Assembly (NCBI GenBank): GCA_023213315.1
Contig: JAKCPI010006216.1
Span: forward strand, 1 to 64,000
DNA from: Euborellia annulipes
Lineage: Eukaryota > Arthropoda > Insecta > Dermaptera > Anisolabididae
Length of the DNA: 64,000 nt
Reading direction: 5' to 3'
In this document: in pieces, positions 10,663 to 22,179 of the stretch
How the letters are laid out: each line of letters starts with the position of its first letter
Numbering within the stretch: the first letter of the stretch is position 1
Program-made: the position numbers and the translations under genes
The notes under the pieces: generated by a model
The model's input: only the letters and a program-made list of their open reading frames with translations
What the model was told of the DNA's origin: nothing
The model's database searches: none

Positions 10663-11059
10663 AGGTGCGCGTCTCGAAAAACCGTTAAAAGACGATTCAG
10701 TGCCGAGTTACTCTAGGCGGCAAGAGATGGCGTTAGTTTTTCCCATAGGAATACAAGGGATTTATTCCATTTCATTTGAAAGATTCCAGCTAATTGATTA
10801 AGAGTAGAAAATTAATTATTTTTTAAAACAATGATTGCTAATTTAATTATCTATAAGATATAGAGCGAATTTTAAAAAAATATCTTTTATTTAATGCGAT
10901 TTATCTAAAAAAAAATTTATTTTTTCGAAAATCAAAAAAAGGGCTTCTATAAGTTGTAGATATTTTAAATAGCTTTAATTTAAAAAAAATTTGAGGTCGA
11001 TAGCTTCAAAATTGTGGCCGCTGGAATCTCCCAAAATTATCACCCTGAGACGCTCACCT
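10663..11059. mobile_element. MITE with AGGTGMGCGTCTC inverted ends
   Basis: The left end AGGTGCGCGTCTCG and right end GAGACGCTCACCT are inverted with one mismatch. The flanks read TTTAAGG...CCTTAAA, so the duplication could be TA (mariner-like) or TTAA (piggyBac-like, element then 10664-11058). No coding sequence. Confidence 0.75.
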
Positions 11060-11925
11060 TAAATAAATTTTTTAGCTGAATTATTAAATGGTTTTTTCTT
11101 ATATTATTTGGCAGGTTATACAAATTTTGATGAATAAAATATTATAATAGCTGTTAACAAATGTATTTTAACCCTTCTAATAATACAGAAAAGAATTAAA
11201 CAATTATTATTAAAAAATTTAGAAAATAACGTAGCTTTTTATATTTTAACCCGAACTACAAAGTGTATTTATTGAAGTAATTATTATACTTTCCCCTGCA
11301 TTTCAATTATTTAAATCTAAAAATTAAAAGTGAGAATTGTTTTGAAAAATGATAAAATAACAAGCGAGCATAAAAAAGGATTAAGCGAACTCGAAAGAAA
11401 TTCAATTATAAGAATTTTTTTTAGCAAGTTTGGATGCCTAAAAGACAATTAAGCAAAGGATGAAAAAAAAATGGAATGTTTTATTTATTTAATTTTTCGC
11501 TAAAGGCGATCAGACAAAACCGATTATATCCTCGACAGAATCACAATTTTCATTAATATTTTTTTTTTTTTATTTTCCTTTGTCATCAGACCTGGAAATT
11601 GCTTTAATTTTTTTTTTTTTTTTTTTTTTTTTCAATAAAAAATTTTCGATCTCAGCAAAAAACAGCTGACATAGGTGATATATTATCAATCAATATTGGG
11701 AGATTAAAAATTCCATTCAAACACCTTATTGAAAGTGCCCAAATTTAATTTCAAATACATTTGAGTTGATAAATGTTAATAAAATGTTTAATAATACTTT
11801 TAATTTTTTGTGATATATTTTAAAGGCTAATATATCGCAAAAAGTTTTTAAAAAAATAAGTATAGTATTTATATTAGACCCGTCTATATATATTTAGTGA
11901 TGTGGTCAAGTGTATTCCATAGGAG
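11060..11925. other. AT-rich spacer with long T runs
   Basis: It includes T-rich runs near 11560-11572 and 11609-11632. No gene or named repeat recognised. Confidence 0.5.
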
Positions 11926-11952
11926 TGAAAAGGTTGGGAAACGCTGTTTTAG
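11925..11952 (+). repeat. hAT MITE family 1, end fragment
   Basis: GTGAAAAGGTTGGGAAACGC followed by TG resembles the right end of the family at 7987 (GAAAAAGTTTGGGAACCCTG). No left end found. Confidence 0.4.
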
Positions 11953-11953
11953 A

Positions 11954-12070
11954 CCATTTGGTATCCAAATGATATAAATAAATATTTCGTCGAATTGCCA
12001 GGGCTCCGAACCCATACCCCTTGGTTTTTAGGTTGTCAATATCTCTAAACTCTCGGACACAGTTGAGGGG
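11954..12070 (-). repeat. Degenerate tRNA-SINE head
   Basis: CATTTGGTATCCAAAT, then TTCGTCGAATTGCCAGGGCT and CCGAACCC, is the inverse of the SINE head with its box B region. The body beyond the palindrome is absent. Confidence 0.55.
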
Positions 12071-12411
12071 AAAGGGGAATCCCATATCGATTAGTTTATG
12101 AAAAAGCGAAAATGGCGATTTGCATTAAATAAAAAATGTTGTTACGCCTGAAAATAGGCAACCAGCATTACGATCTTTTTCTATTATAGAAAACAGCCAA
12201 ATCTTTGATAAAATTTTTATAGCTAAAAAATTTATTTGTGAAAGTTGATTTTAAAATGGTTCAGCTCATCCCTTAATCTTCAGCCCCCCCCCCTCCTGAT
12301 ACTTAAAGTATATGTAAGATAAATTCTACTAAAATAGAGATAGTATTCGTGTGAAATGATGCACATTGCGCATTTCTTATTATAACTTTGTAGGAGAATA
12401 AATTCCTCATA

Positions 12412-12647
12412 GCCCTCGGGCTTGGTGTAGTTGGTGGCGCGCCTGCCTTGTATACGAAGGGTCGAGGGGTCGGATCCCAGGCAGTCCGATGATTTTATTT
12501 AAGTTAAATAAGAATGTCTGGACCCCCAATTGATACATTTACAAATAACGGGTATCGTTTAAAGTCTTAAATAGCCTAAGTTGTCGAAAAGACTGGGTGT
12601 ATGTGTATGTGAATGGGGAAAAAAAAGTGTGAGTGTTTAAAAAAAAA
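12412..12647 (+). mobile_element. tRNA-derived SINE, full-length, palindrome deleted
   Basis: The head GCCCTCGGGCTTGGTGTAGT contains a box A-like TGGTGTAGTTGG and a box B-like GGGTCGGATCCC. Then come GGCAGTCCGATGATTTTATT, the body with AAGTCTTAAATAGCCTAAGT and GTCGAAAAGAC, a GTGTGAGTGT stretch and an A tail. Target duplications are AATTCCTCATA (12401-12411) and a near copy ending at 12657. This copy lacks most of the central palindrome found at 15618. Confidence 0.88.
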
Positions 12648-12680
12648 AATCCTTATAATGTATAAATAAAGTGTGGTGTT

Positions 12681-12852
12681 CATGGGCGTAACTAGGGAGG
12701 ACCCGGCCCATCCTCTCCTCCCCCTAGAAGGCTCGTGCCCCCCCCCCTCTCAGAAGGCTCCCCGCCCCAAGAAAAATTGCGACAATATGGGGCCTTCCAG
12801 GCCCCCCGGAGGATGGCCCCTCCCCCACCTAAATTCCCTAGTTACGCCAATG
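12681..12852. mobile_element. hAT MITE, family 2 (CATGGGCGTA ends)
   Basis: The ends CATGGGCGTAACTAGGGA and, inverted, CATTGGCGTAACTAGGGA differ by one base. The perfect 8-bp duplication GTGGTGTT lies at 12673-12680 and 12853-12860. It is GC-rich with C tracts, unlike its surroundings. The 121-codon frame crossing it runs through both ends and is not a gene. Confidence 0.9.
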
Positions 12853-12860
12853 GTGGTGTT

Positions 12861-13860
12861 TATATTGATTTTAGCAATGAATAGAAAAAAAATGTTGATG
12901 TCTATTAATTTTACTGTTTGGCATGAAAAGTTATTAAATGGGGTTAGGACGTTACCCAATGATAGGAAGTTAGAGATGGATTCGTTAATTTGGATGAGGC
13001 ATATCCTTTATTATGTGATTAGTATGCAGAGTGGATGAGATGTCGCGCACGGAGTAAGGAAGCAGAGTACAATTGCATGGTCCTCAAATGCGAACAGAAG
13101 CTGTGATTTCACAAGTCGACCCAATTTTTTTTATTTTTAAATTAATAACATTATTAATAACAAACAAAAGGCGTCAAAAAAGATTTGTGAATCTTATTTT
13201 TGTAGCTGTTAATTTTTTTTTTTTTCTGAATCATTAAATAAATAATTATTTATTTGTAGGGTTAAAGAAAATCTAGAATAAAAAGAGATGCTATTTATAT
13301 ATATTTTTTTTTAAAGTATTTAAATATTTTTTTAGTGATCTCTCTTATTTTTCTTTTTAACAAAGAAAAAATGAAGGAAATGAATGTCTTCATTTTAATA
13401 TGCATTTTTTATATACAGTATAAAAAAAAGAAAACAAATTCTGTTGTTCTTCTCTCTTTATCTCTTTCTTAAGAGCAAAATGATAACGATTGAAGGGATA
13501 GTGACAGTGCTTTTCAGATAAATCTCTTCTTAACGTTTTCATCTTTTTTAAAGAGACAAAATGTAAAGTAGCAAACGTCAGCGTTTCATTCATCTTTAAG
13601 CATGGATTGGATCCCGTTCTATCTCTCATTATTTTAGAAGTGGTAGAAAAAAATGATTTGAATAAAATATACAATCGTTTAAAGACTATAATTTTACAAA
13701 CCAACTGAAAGTTAGAAGTGAGTAAAGTTAAATATTAATAGAAATTTATGTACATTTGAAATTATGAGTTTGCCTGTATTTATGCCATTGGCAAAAATAA
13801 CTCAAAAAATAATTATTCATTTGCGATTAAATTTTGAACTCGTAAATGATTTTTGAAAAT
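12861..13860. other. Spacer with one unsupported minus-strand open frame
   Basis: A 104-codon minus-strand frame at 13390-13704 shows no recognisable motif, and its length is within what chance gives across 64 kb. Otherwise AT-rich with T runs. Confidence 0.4.
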
Positions 13861-13867
13861 CATAGGT

Positions 13868-14050
13868 TTAGGAGCAGAGGAAGGAAGAGGAATAGGGAGA
13901 TCCGTTTTTAAAAATAAAATTGAAAGTCTGAAGATTGTAGGTTTTGGGGAAGAAAGACGCAGGGAGCTTGTTCCAATCACGGGAGGTCATGGGGACAAAG
14001 GAACATTGGAATTGACTAGTAACAGATTAACAGAAATCGTGATCTGAACA
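13868..14050 (-). pseudogene. LINE reverse-transcriptase ORF, C-terminal tail relic
   Basis: Read on the minus strand, the open stretch gives SFVPMTSRDWNKLPASFFP followed by YNLQTFNFIFK. This matches the pattern F-RT-R-WN-LP--VFP--YNLQ-FK at the extreme C-terminus of many LINE (Jockey/CR1-like) reverse-transcriptase proteins. An in-frame stop lies just upstream (minus-strand TAA at 14027-14029), and no reverse-transcriptase core is recognisable further 5'. It is a dead 5'-truncated or decayed copy. The clade cannot be fixed from this tail alone. Confidence 0.7.
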
Positions 14051-14059
14051 GCATAGGGA

Positions 14060-14690
14060 TGCTTTATATTTATATAATATTAATTATTATAGGTATGTTG
14101 ATTTTATGAATTTTTTCAATTTTATATTTATTTAATTTTTATAAATAAATAAAAAAATGTATTTATTTTCTTATGTTTTTAATGCTATTACTATAAAAAC
14201 ATTTATTAATATTTAAATAAATTTATGATTCATTATTTCAATTAATAATTCATGTTTTATATGATAATCGTGAGGAATATTTTATCATCTACTGTAGATG
14301 AAATAATCACTGAGTCGAGAAAATTAACTCTGTTTCTGACAAGTGACAAAGAATGTCATCACCTTTCTCAGAGAGTGGGCTTTTTTGAATTATAAATATT
14401 TGTGGTCCATTTATGCAACGAATAATCCAAAGAGGGGACAGAGTTGAAATAACAAAGGGAAAAATAAATAGAGGACATTATTATTAGAGATGCAAATATG
14501 ATATTTTGAATTAACAAGCATAATTAAAAAGATAAAAAGTTACACACTTTAATCAAATAAATGTTGAACTTTTTTAAGTGGTGAGTGTAGAGGTGGGAGT
14601 AGGTTGCGTGAATAGAGGAATTATATACATTTTTTTAAATTTTATTAGAGGGAAAAGCTTTAAATTACGGCATAAAATCCTGCATATGGT
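14060..14690. other. AT-rich spacer
   Basis: No gene or repeat recognised. A short GC-raised patch lies near 14310-14370. Confidence 0.5.
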
Positions 14691-14693
14691 CTA

Positions 14694-15035
14694 AAAAAAA
14701 ATCTGGTGTGACTGGTCGCACAGCACACAACTTTCTCTTACCTTCGTAAATCGACAGTTGTATTCTGTGCTTGTCACACCAGATTTTTTTGTGTCGAGAT
14801 CAAAATTAATAAACATGGGAAAATATTTATATTTTGATACCAACCATTTTTCCTATGTTTTCTATGAAGTACAAGAGTAAAGTGTGCTTTAAACAATTTT
14901 GAGAAAAATGAGAATAGAGATTTGAAAGAGCATCTAAAAAATAAATGATTTTTGAATTTTGAATTTTAATCAAAATCGTTAGAGCAAATTTTGAAAAAAT
15001 CAAAAAAAAAATCTGGTGTGACTGGCGCACAGCAG
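14694..15035 (+). repeat. Repeat family A, 5' part
   Basis: It begins AAAATCTGGTGTGACTGGTC with the characteristic hairpin (ACAACTTTCTCTTACC ... CAGTTGTATTCTGTGC ... CACACCAGATTTTT) and runs to the GAAAAAATCAAAAAAAA region. There it meets a second hairpin start (ATCTGGTGTGACTGGCGCAC, about 15011). Two family A copies may be joined or rearranged here. Confidence 0.8.
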
Positions 15036-15111
15036 TTAATTTAATTTCAATTTTATAAATGTTATGAGAGATACTGTATATACGAATAAAAAATTGAAAT
15101 AAAAAAAAAAA

Positions 15112-15184
15112 TGTCCGCAACAATAATCGAACTAGCGACTCCTTGTTTACTAGACTGTTGCGCTTACTCTCTCGGCTACCAGAC
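15112..15184 (-). repeat. tRNA-like sequence (pseudo-tRNA or SINE head)
   Basis: On the minus strand it reads GTCTGGTAGCCGAGAGAGTA (box A-like TAGCCGAGAGAG), then CTAGTTCGATTATTG (box B-like GTTCGATT), ending TTGCGGACA. A run of T follows at once, as at a Pol III terminator. Acceptor-stem pairing is limited to GTC/GAC, so a working tRNA is unlikely. The length fits a tRNA with an irregular variable region. Confidence 0.5.
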
Positions 15185-15189
15185 ACTGT

Positions 15190-15604
15190 TTACATATAAA
15201 TAAAATTATGCAAACTTATAGAACTCGGAAATCTTGATAGTCTTCAAAGTCGATTTTCTTGAGTATTCTTGAGTAGTGCATCGTACTGCTTTAGGAAATT
15301 GATGTCCAGATACTAATCTTCAAATCCTATGAGTTTGAAAAAAATTGCTGACCCACAACCCGTGGGGACTCCTTGTGAGATTGGATATTTAAATTAGTTA
15401 CCTTCATGGCAAACAACATGAAGGTTTTGAATAAAATTAAAATAAAATACTTTTTCTGAGGTCTTTTTTCTCAGTTTTTTCGATTGCCTCAAAATTTTCT
15501 CTGGCGATTTTGATTTAAAATTCATAAATAAATAAAGTAAGAAATGATCACTAGAAGGTAGACAACTCAAAACACAAAGTCACTGATAGATTTTATTCTT
15601 GTTT
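15190..15604. other. Spacer
   Basis: 15270-15420 is somewhat less AT-rich but no frame or motif stands out. Confidence 0.4.
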
Positions 15605-15617
15605 AAGTATATCGTTA

Positions 15618-15880
15618 GCCCTCGGGGCTTGGTGTAGGAGTTAGCAGGCTAACCTCATGTACCAAAAGTCGCGGCGGGTTCAGACCCCAGGCAGTCCGAT
15701 GATTTTATTTAAGCCATTTGGATACCAAATGGCTTAAATAAGAATGCCTGGACCCCAAATATGTATATTAATCAATAACGGATATCGTAAAAGTCTTATA
15801 TGGCCCGAGTTGCCGAAAAGACAGTGTGAGTGTGAGTGTGAGTGAGAAAAAAGTGTGAGTGTTTAAAAAAAATTAATAAA
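15618..15880 (+). mobile_element. tRNA-derived SINE, full-length reference copy
   Basis: A Pol III-type retroposon in four parts. (1) A tRNA-related head GCCCTCGGGGCTTGGTGTAG, with box A (TTGGTGTAGGAGTTAG) and box B (GGGTTCAGACCCC). (2) A linker, GGCAGTCCGATGATTTTA. (3) A near-perfect palindrome ATTTAAGCCATTTGG/ATACCAAATGGCTTAAAT around 15709-15740. (4) A body with ACGGATATCGTAAAAGTCTT, GGCCCGAGTTGCCGAAAAGA and a (GTGTGA)n-GAGAAAAAAGTGTGAGTG tail. The flanks AAGTATATCGTTA (15605-15617) and AAGTATTACGTTA (15881-15893) are a 13-bp target duplication with two changes. No protein is encoded; a LINE would supply the enzyme. Confidence 0.92.
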
Positions 15881-15893
15881 AAGTATTACGTTA

Positions 15894-17230
15894 TTATTAA
15901 AAGATTTTCATTTTTTAGGCTACTTTATTTTTTTTTTTAACCTAACCAACTGGGAAATAAATTAGAATATTGTATTTCTGGGGCACTGCATATGTTTTTG
16001 AAAATTTACGAATAATATAAATTCGATCAAAAGATTTTATGCGCGATAAAGTAAAAAATATATAAAATGACTTGTCATCAAGGTCTTTTTTTGGAAAATT
16101 TATTAGATATTACCCCAAAGGCAGAATTTTTTTTTTTATTTCTTAGTGAAAGACTTTTTTTATGACCTTTTTAAACGTGTTATTGTTTATTGCATTAGCC
16201 TCCTTTTCTCTTTTACTTCAAATCAAAAGAGAGGCAGGAATTCTGTTGGAAAATTGGCTAAATGGGCAGAGACCAATTGTGATAAAATTAGTCCCAAAGG
16301 AAAAAGAAGTCTACTCCAAAGAGTCCTTTTATTTAATTAAATCAGGATAAAAATTTGGATAAAAGAAAACTTAGGAAATAATCTCTCGATTGATCCCTTT
16401 ATAAACAAAATATTTTCGGGTAAATTTAGCTCTTTGATAATCCCTGTTATAGGTTTAATTAAATCCATCAGGTTTAACAAATGATTAAACTAAGAAATTG
16501 ATTTTCTAATTCCCCAATAAGGAAACTGGTCTCTAAACGGACCACTTTGTATATTAATTAACAGTTTATGATTCAAGCATAAATTTTGATTAATTGCTTT
16601 GATTTCCTTTCGATTTTGCCAATTCATATCTAATGGAAATTAATTCTACTCTTCTTCACTTGATTTGAGTTTAAATGAAAATTTTACGAAAAAATAAATT
16701 CTTGAGTTTCCGTCATGAGTAGCGAAATTAATTTGGTTACCAATAATTAAGATGCCGGAAAAAGAAAAAAACAGATAAGAAAAAATTGAAAAAAAAAAAA
16801 ATGTGTTTTTATTAATTGAATATACGTATTTTCATTCTAAACTCAAGAGGTGTCTATAAAATATAATAAATGAATATTTTACTCTAAAAGTTTAATTAAT
16901 TTGCCATCCTTTTTTTTTATTGGCTTATAGTCTTGAACTTTTTCATTAATACGTTCCATCGTGACTGGAATGAATGGAGAATTGACTTACTACCACAATT
17001 TTAATTTAAAATTAAATTAATTTGTGAAAGTAAAAAAAAAATCTCAATCAATATTGAAGAATACTTTTAGGGTAGTAAAAGAAGTACTGTTTTTCCTTAA
17101 AAACAAAATATTTTTTAGATCATCACACCTGTCACTCAAATATAATTAAAAACCAAATAGGAACTCAACCCTTGTATTTTTCTGACAATTTTCTTTGACC
17201 TGAAGATGAGCCAGAAACGATGGCTACAAT
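15894..17230. other. AT-rich spacer
   Basis: Two overlapping ~63-codon frames near 16146-16350 show no motif and AT-driven composition. No repeat recognised. Confidence 0.45.
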
Positions 17231-17244
17231 ATATTGATGTTTCA

Positions 17245-17425
17245 TCTGGATACCAGATGGCTTAAATAAAAATGCCTGGACCCTAATATATATAAATTCA
17301 TAAATAACGGTTATCGTAAATGTCTTATATGGCCTGAGCTGCCGAAAAGACAGTGTGAATGTGTGTGTGAGTGTGAGTGTGAATGAGAAAAAAAGTGTGA
17401 ATGTTTTTTATAAAAAAAAAAAAAA
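17245..17425 (+). mobile_element. tRNA-SINE, body-only copy
   Basis: It starts at the palindrome (TCTGGATACCAGATGGCTTA) and lacks the head. It has the body ACGGTTATCGTAAATGTCTT and GAGCTGCCGAAAAGAC with a GTGTGTGAGTG tail. A perfect 14-bp target duplication, ATATTGATGTTTCA, lies at 17231-17244 and 17426-17439, so the truncation happened at insertion. Confidence 0.92.
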
Positions 17426-17439
17426 ATATTGATGTTTCA

Positions 17440-18920
17440 ATTGAATCCTATCAAACATTTAATTAAATATTTATATTTGAAGAATGTTTATTTTTTCAAT
17501 CTTTCCTTATCCATCCATGTATAAGTAACAAGGAAGAATTAATTAACTAAGCTCTGTTTCAAGATCTCAAGGGTTGTTATAAATGATTTGAAGAAATTTT
17601 TGATTAAATTAAATTAATCTTTGGAAGAAATATTATAAACTCAAGCAATAAACAAAAGAAAATTAAGTAATATATAGTAAATTAAGAAAATAAAATAAAA
17701 CAATATCTCTGTCTTTGAGTGAGTGCTATTTCAATTGAGATTCAAATTGACAATTTTAACTAAGAAAGGAGAGAAAGAGAGGTTGTAATTATAATTCCCT
17801 CTCTTTCCTTCCGTGTTAGTGACTTAATCCAAATAACAATATCGACTTAATCCTTTCATATTAAGGCCTGCCAGAGAAAATTTAATTTATTATAAAAAAA
17901 ATATATTCACTTTGTTTTTCCTACCCGGGCATTATTTTTAATTGTATACAATGAAAAAAGTAAAGAAATAATTTCTTCCTATTAATAATTCTAAGACCTT
18001 TTTATCAATTAAATTTACAAGAATCTTTTAGTCTTTTGTTTCATAATGCAACTTTAATCTCTTTTGGGCTGGAAATTAAAAGTTACTTTTCGCTTTGCTG
18101 ATTTTAAATATCATAAAAAAATTGAGATTTTAAAAATAAAATTTAGAAAAAAATTCGATATATATTTGTTAGATATTTTATTAAATATGAATGAAAAATA
18201 AGTGATATACGATTAAATAAAAAATGAACAAGCTCCCAGAAAAAAATCATCCTCCTTCTCCCCTGTGGCATAGAGGTTAATTGAAGTGAGGAATGTATTT
18301 TTACTTTTTTTTCACTTGAGATATTTTTGACTACTGAGGCCATTATGATCATTTACAATGTATGGGAAAAAAATGGCTTGAGGGACCGGAGTTCAACAGC
18401 GTTTGTTCTGTGGGTCACCAATCCAGGGATTGATCACATAAAACCAATATTAATTTAAATGTCAAGGGTTGGGGAACCTAGGAACTCAGGTGATAAATCA
18501 CTATCACTATTTATGAAAGTTATTATTTAGGCTATTTATTGAAAATGAATTTTTTTTTGGTAATTTATTTTTAGATTCAATTATCTCGTTAGCTCCACGC
18601 CATGATGTATTAATGTCATTAATTTTAAATTTAAATTAAAACGCATAAGATTCAACTTGTAAATTTTCTCTTTTTTTTTATATTCCAACTAAATGATAAA
18701 TGATAAACGATTACACGTATGTACATGTTCCAGGTGATACTGGTTGTATGTTGCATGTGTACATGTAAAATAGAATTTCTATTGGATAAAACATGCTATA
18801 CATGGATTGATTGTTATATCAAAAAATAACTGGATGTTTAAAATAAGAGCAAAAATTCAATAAAATCCAAATGATTTTGTTTTATTTTTTCCTAACGAGA
18901 AAATTACTGTATATTTGATT
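17440..18920. other. AT-rich spacer; purine/pyrimidine dyad at 17766-17811
   Basis: AAAGGAGAGAAAGAGAGG faces CCCTCTCTTTCC across a 14-base AT loop. An imperfect GTACATG dyad lies near 18717-18768. 18360-18500 is GC-raised but unrecognised. No gene supported. Confidence 0.45.
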
Positions 18921-19734
18921 TAATGTCAAGCGCCAAAAAATTAAAAATTGAGTTAAGCACGAAATATTGTTTCAAATGGTATAATTAATAGTATTTTTTA
19001 TGAAATATGTACTAAAAAAATTTATACTTGCACAATTGACAAAATAAAGGGTCGGATTAAGCCGAGCGCACAACTTTGCCTCCCCCCCCCCCATTATTCA
19101 AAGAAATAACGCAACGCGTTTGTTTATTTATTTTGATTTTGCTCTATTGCTATGCACAATTTTCGAATTTAAATGATTTTTTAACAAATTTATGACAAAT
19201 TAGGATACAAATATTATATCTCATGGGGGGGGGGGAGAGTAATCAACTATATATTTTTCTCTCCCACTCCTTTCTTTTTTTGGTTGATATTTTTTGGTGG
19301 GGAAAAAACACCATCTTTTCAAATTACAAATTAAAATTTTTATTAAAAAAAATTATTAAATAAGAAAATTACATTATATATTTTTTTTCAAAATATTTAT
19401 TTTGTTTTTTTTAACTAACTTTAATTATATGGTATGAATTGCTATTTATAAATACTATATTAAAAAAAAATTTATTCTAAAAAAACATTTTTAAATATAT
19501 AAAATTTATTAAATTTTTATAAATTTTTTTTTTAATTTTAAATTTTTTTATATTTTTTTTATATTGAAAAATTGGTGTTTAAGCATGGAATTTTTTTCAA
19601 ATAAAAAACTCAGGTGAAGAAATAAAAGTGGAGGTATCATATCTCACCCCTATCTCACTATTATATATCATTTTACTCGGGAGAAAGTCTAGTTTCTGAA
19701 TATATAAAAAAAATTATAGGTTATGTATGAAAAA

Positions 19735-20065
19735 AATATTGGCCCCCTCTCTAGAGCGCCCCCTAATGGTCCATTGTTTACCAAAAGCTTATCAGTTCTT
19801 GAGCTTTACCTCTAGTTTATGTGTGCAAAATTTCAAAACAATTGGATGAATAGTTTTTGAGTTTTCGTTGACGAAAAATATTACCACAGACATACACACA
19901 GACAGACAGACACACACGCAGACATCATTCCAAAAACTTCTTAAATGGATTCAGGGGACCTCAAAACGCATTTTGGCAGCTTCAGAAAAATTTCGATTTT
20001 TTTACGATTACATTAACTTTACCTGTCCAACCTACGGTTGATGGGCAAAGTTAAAAATTATATAT
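19735..20065 (+). repeat. Repeat family B
   Basis: GGCCCCCTCTCTAGAGCGCC, AATTTCAAAACAATTGGATG, a CAGACATACACACAGACAGA tract and GGGGACCTCAAAACGC are arranged as in family A's 3' part but with a different 5' region and 3' end. A second fragment is at 48061. Confidence 0.6.
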
Positions 20066-20191
20066 AATCTAATCAAAACAAAAAAACTTTATTGTTAATT
20101 TTCTCAAATCTCGGTAGCTGGCGCTTGACACACTAATGCGTAACAGGGTCCATATATGAAAAGACTAAATATTTGTTTAAATATATTAGAT

Positions 20192-20595
20192 CAGCCTTTC
20201 CCAAACTGCGCCGCTGCGCCGTGAAATTTTTTCTATACAAAATATAGCCTATTAATAATATTATTAATTTATGAAATGTAACTCGGACCAACGTAAATTT
20301 GAAATATGTGTTTAATTTATTTTCAAACTAATCAAACCACATCACCCACATTTTATATTATTATCAAAAAATAGTATTCGCCTTTAATTTTTCACTATTA
20401 GTCGAAAAATTAAATTCAGGAGTATTATTAAATATTTATTAAATAAAATTGCAAAAAAAAGAGGTATAGGATAGGCCTATAATGATGAGAAATGAAGAAA
20501 CTATTAGTAATTAATATAAGGCTTGCCCTGAGATTTGACTTGTGAGAAATTCTGATATATTGAGGGCGCAGGAAACAGAAAAAGTTTGGGAATTG
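20192..20595. mobile_element. hAT MITE, family 1, copy 2
   Basis: The left end CAGCCTTTCCCAAACTGCGC and right end AAAGTTTGGGAATTG are inverted. The 8-bp duplication TATTAGAT/TATTAGAC lies at 20184-20191 and 20596-20603. The core AATAGTATTCGCCTTTAAT and CTATTAGTCGAAAAATTAA matches the copy at 7987. It is longer by about 160 bp and more decayed. It contains one TAGGCCTA octamer (20472). Confidence 0.85.
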
Positions 20596-20603
20596 TATTA
20601 GAC

Positions 20604-21642
20604 AATCAAAATAAGTGGAGTAAAAAAAAAAAAAAAAATTATTATTAGTCTATTATAATCTTTATTCTGGATGACGTAGAGTAAACTTGGATCTTATAAT
20701 CTCGGGGGTGAATCAAATATTTTTTTTGGGCGACCTCATCTGCTCACCAATCCTCACCAACAGCGCCTTGGTGTGCCATATAGTTAAGGGTATTGATCCG
20801 GCTTCTTACAATTGTATGTAGAATTTACAATAGACTGAATAAGACGTCGAAATCCCAAAATATTTTTTTTAAGAGTCATTTCTGGGCTATTTTAATTTTT
20901 TAATTCAATCCAATTCCAATTAAGTCAACAAAAACGCACTATAATTTTATTATATTATAGAAAAAAATGTAATTAATCAAATTTCACTTATCACTGAGAA
21001 ATGTTATCTACATACATACGAGTGTTTTATCTAATTTACTCTTTGATTATTCAATTTGGCGAATAAAATTTAATTAAAATTCGTCAAGTGTATTTTTAAT
21101 TATTAAAACGTCCGTTTAATATATTCATTCTATAGAAAAAAGAAAGCATAAAATTAGGTGGAGATATAGAATTAAAACATATTAAAAAAAAAGATAATAA
21201 AAAATAATTTGATTTGCGAAAGGCCAAGGGAAAAGAGGGCCAATAGCCTCAATTTTGTACCTTCTACGGAAAAAAAAAAATATTAAACATTCGCCCTTTT
21301 ACATTCGCCACATGTTGCCGAGCTGTTGCTAAATCCATATTTAACAAGGTAGTTGCAAGTAGGGGTTGTGTTTACAGGTGTGTCTTTTGGAATTTCACTC
21401 TTGATCTTTAATTTAATTTTTTATCCCATGAATAATTCGAACTCACTTAAAAAATATCTATCCAGAGTTTATTCAATTTTTTTTACATCTAAATGAATTT
21501 TTATTAAGCTTTTATAGGAAATAGGTATATATGTAGCAGTCTATTTTTTCATTAAGGCGGAGAAATGTAGAAAATAAAATTATACTATGAATATATTTTA
21601 AAGAAAAATATAGGGCCTATGCGAATCAATTGTAGCCAGAGT
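20604..21642. other. AT-rich spacer
   Basis: No gene or repeat family recognised. GC-raised patches at about 20730-20800 and 21290-21380 carry no motif I can name. Confidence 0.45.
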
Positions 21643-22179
21643 TAAAAAATCTGGTGTGATTCGTCGCACAGCACACAACTTTCTCTTACCTTTGGTAAAA
21701 GAAAGTTATTAAACATGGGAAAAATATTTATATTTTGTTACCATGGCAACATGTCTCCTATCTTTCCTATGAAATACAAGAGTAAAGTGTGCTTCACACA
21801 ATTTTGAGAGTAAAATGAGAATATACATTTTAAAGAACATCTAAAAAATAATTGATTTGGAATTTTAACCAAAATCATTGCAGCGAATTTTGAGAAAATC
21901 GAAAAAAACTGAAAAAATATATCAGTAAAGTGCTAGTACTTTTGGTCGATTTTGTTCAAAAGCTTCGTGTCATGTCACAGGGGACTAACTTAAATATAAA
22001 ATTTCAACCTTCTAGTTCTTTTCGTTCTTGAGATATTTTATTCACAGACAGACCCCATGTTGCAAAAACCAATTTTTGGACTCAGGGGACCTCAAAACGT
22101 GTATATCTATAAAAATCTCAACATCGAATTTTTGACATGAATCCAATATTAACATATATAGGTAAGAGAAAGTAAAAAT
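21643..22179 (+). repeat. Repeat family A, near full-length
   Basis: It runs from AAAAAATCTGGTGTGATTCG to GGTAAGAGAAAGTAAAAA. The 5' hairpin is shortened (it ends AAGAAAGTTATTAAACATG). The body has CATCAGTAAAGTGCTAGTAC-type text, ACAGACAGACC and CAGGGGACCTCAAAACGTGT. Confidence 0.85.

Noticed and set aside
12673..13038. 121-codon open frame
   Set aside because: It spans both ends of a hAT MITE with target duplications; low AT content of the MITE removes stops.
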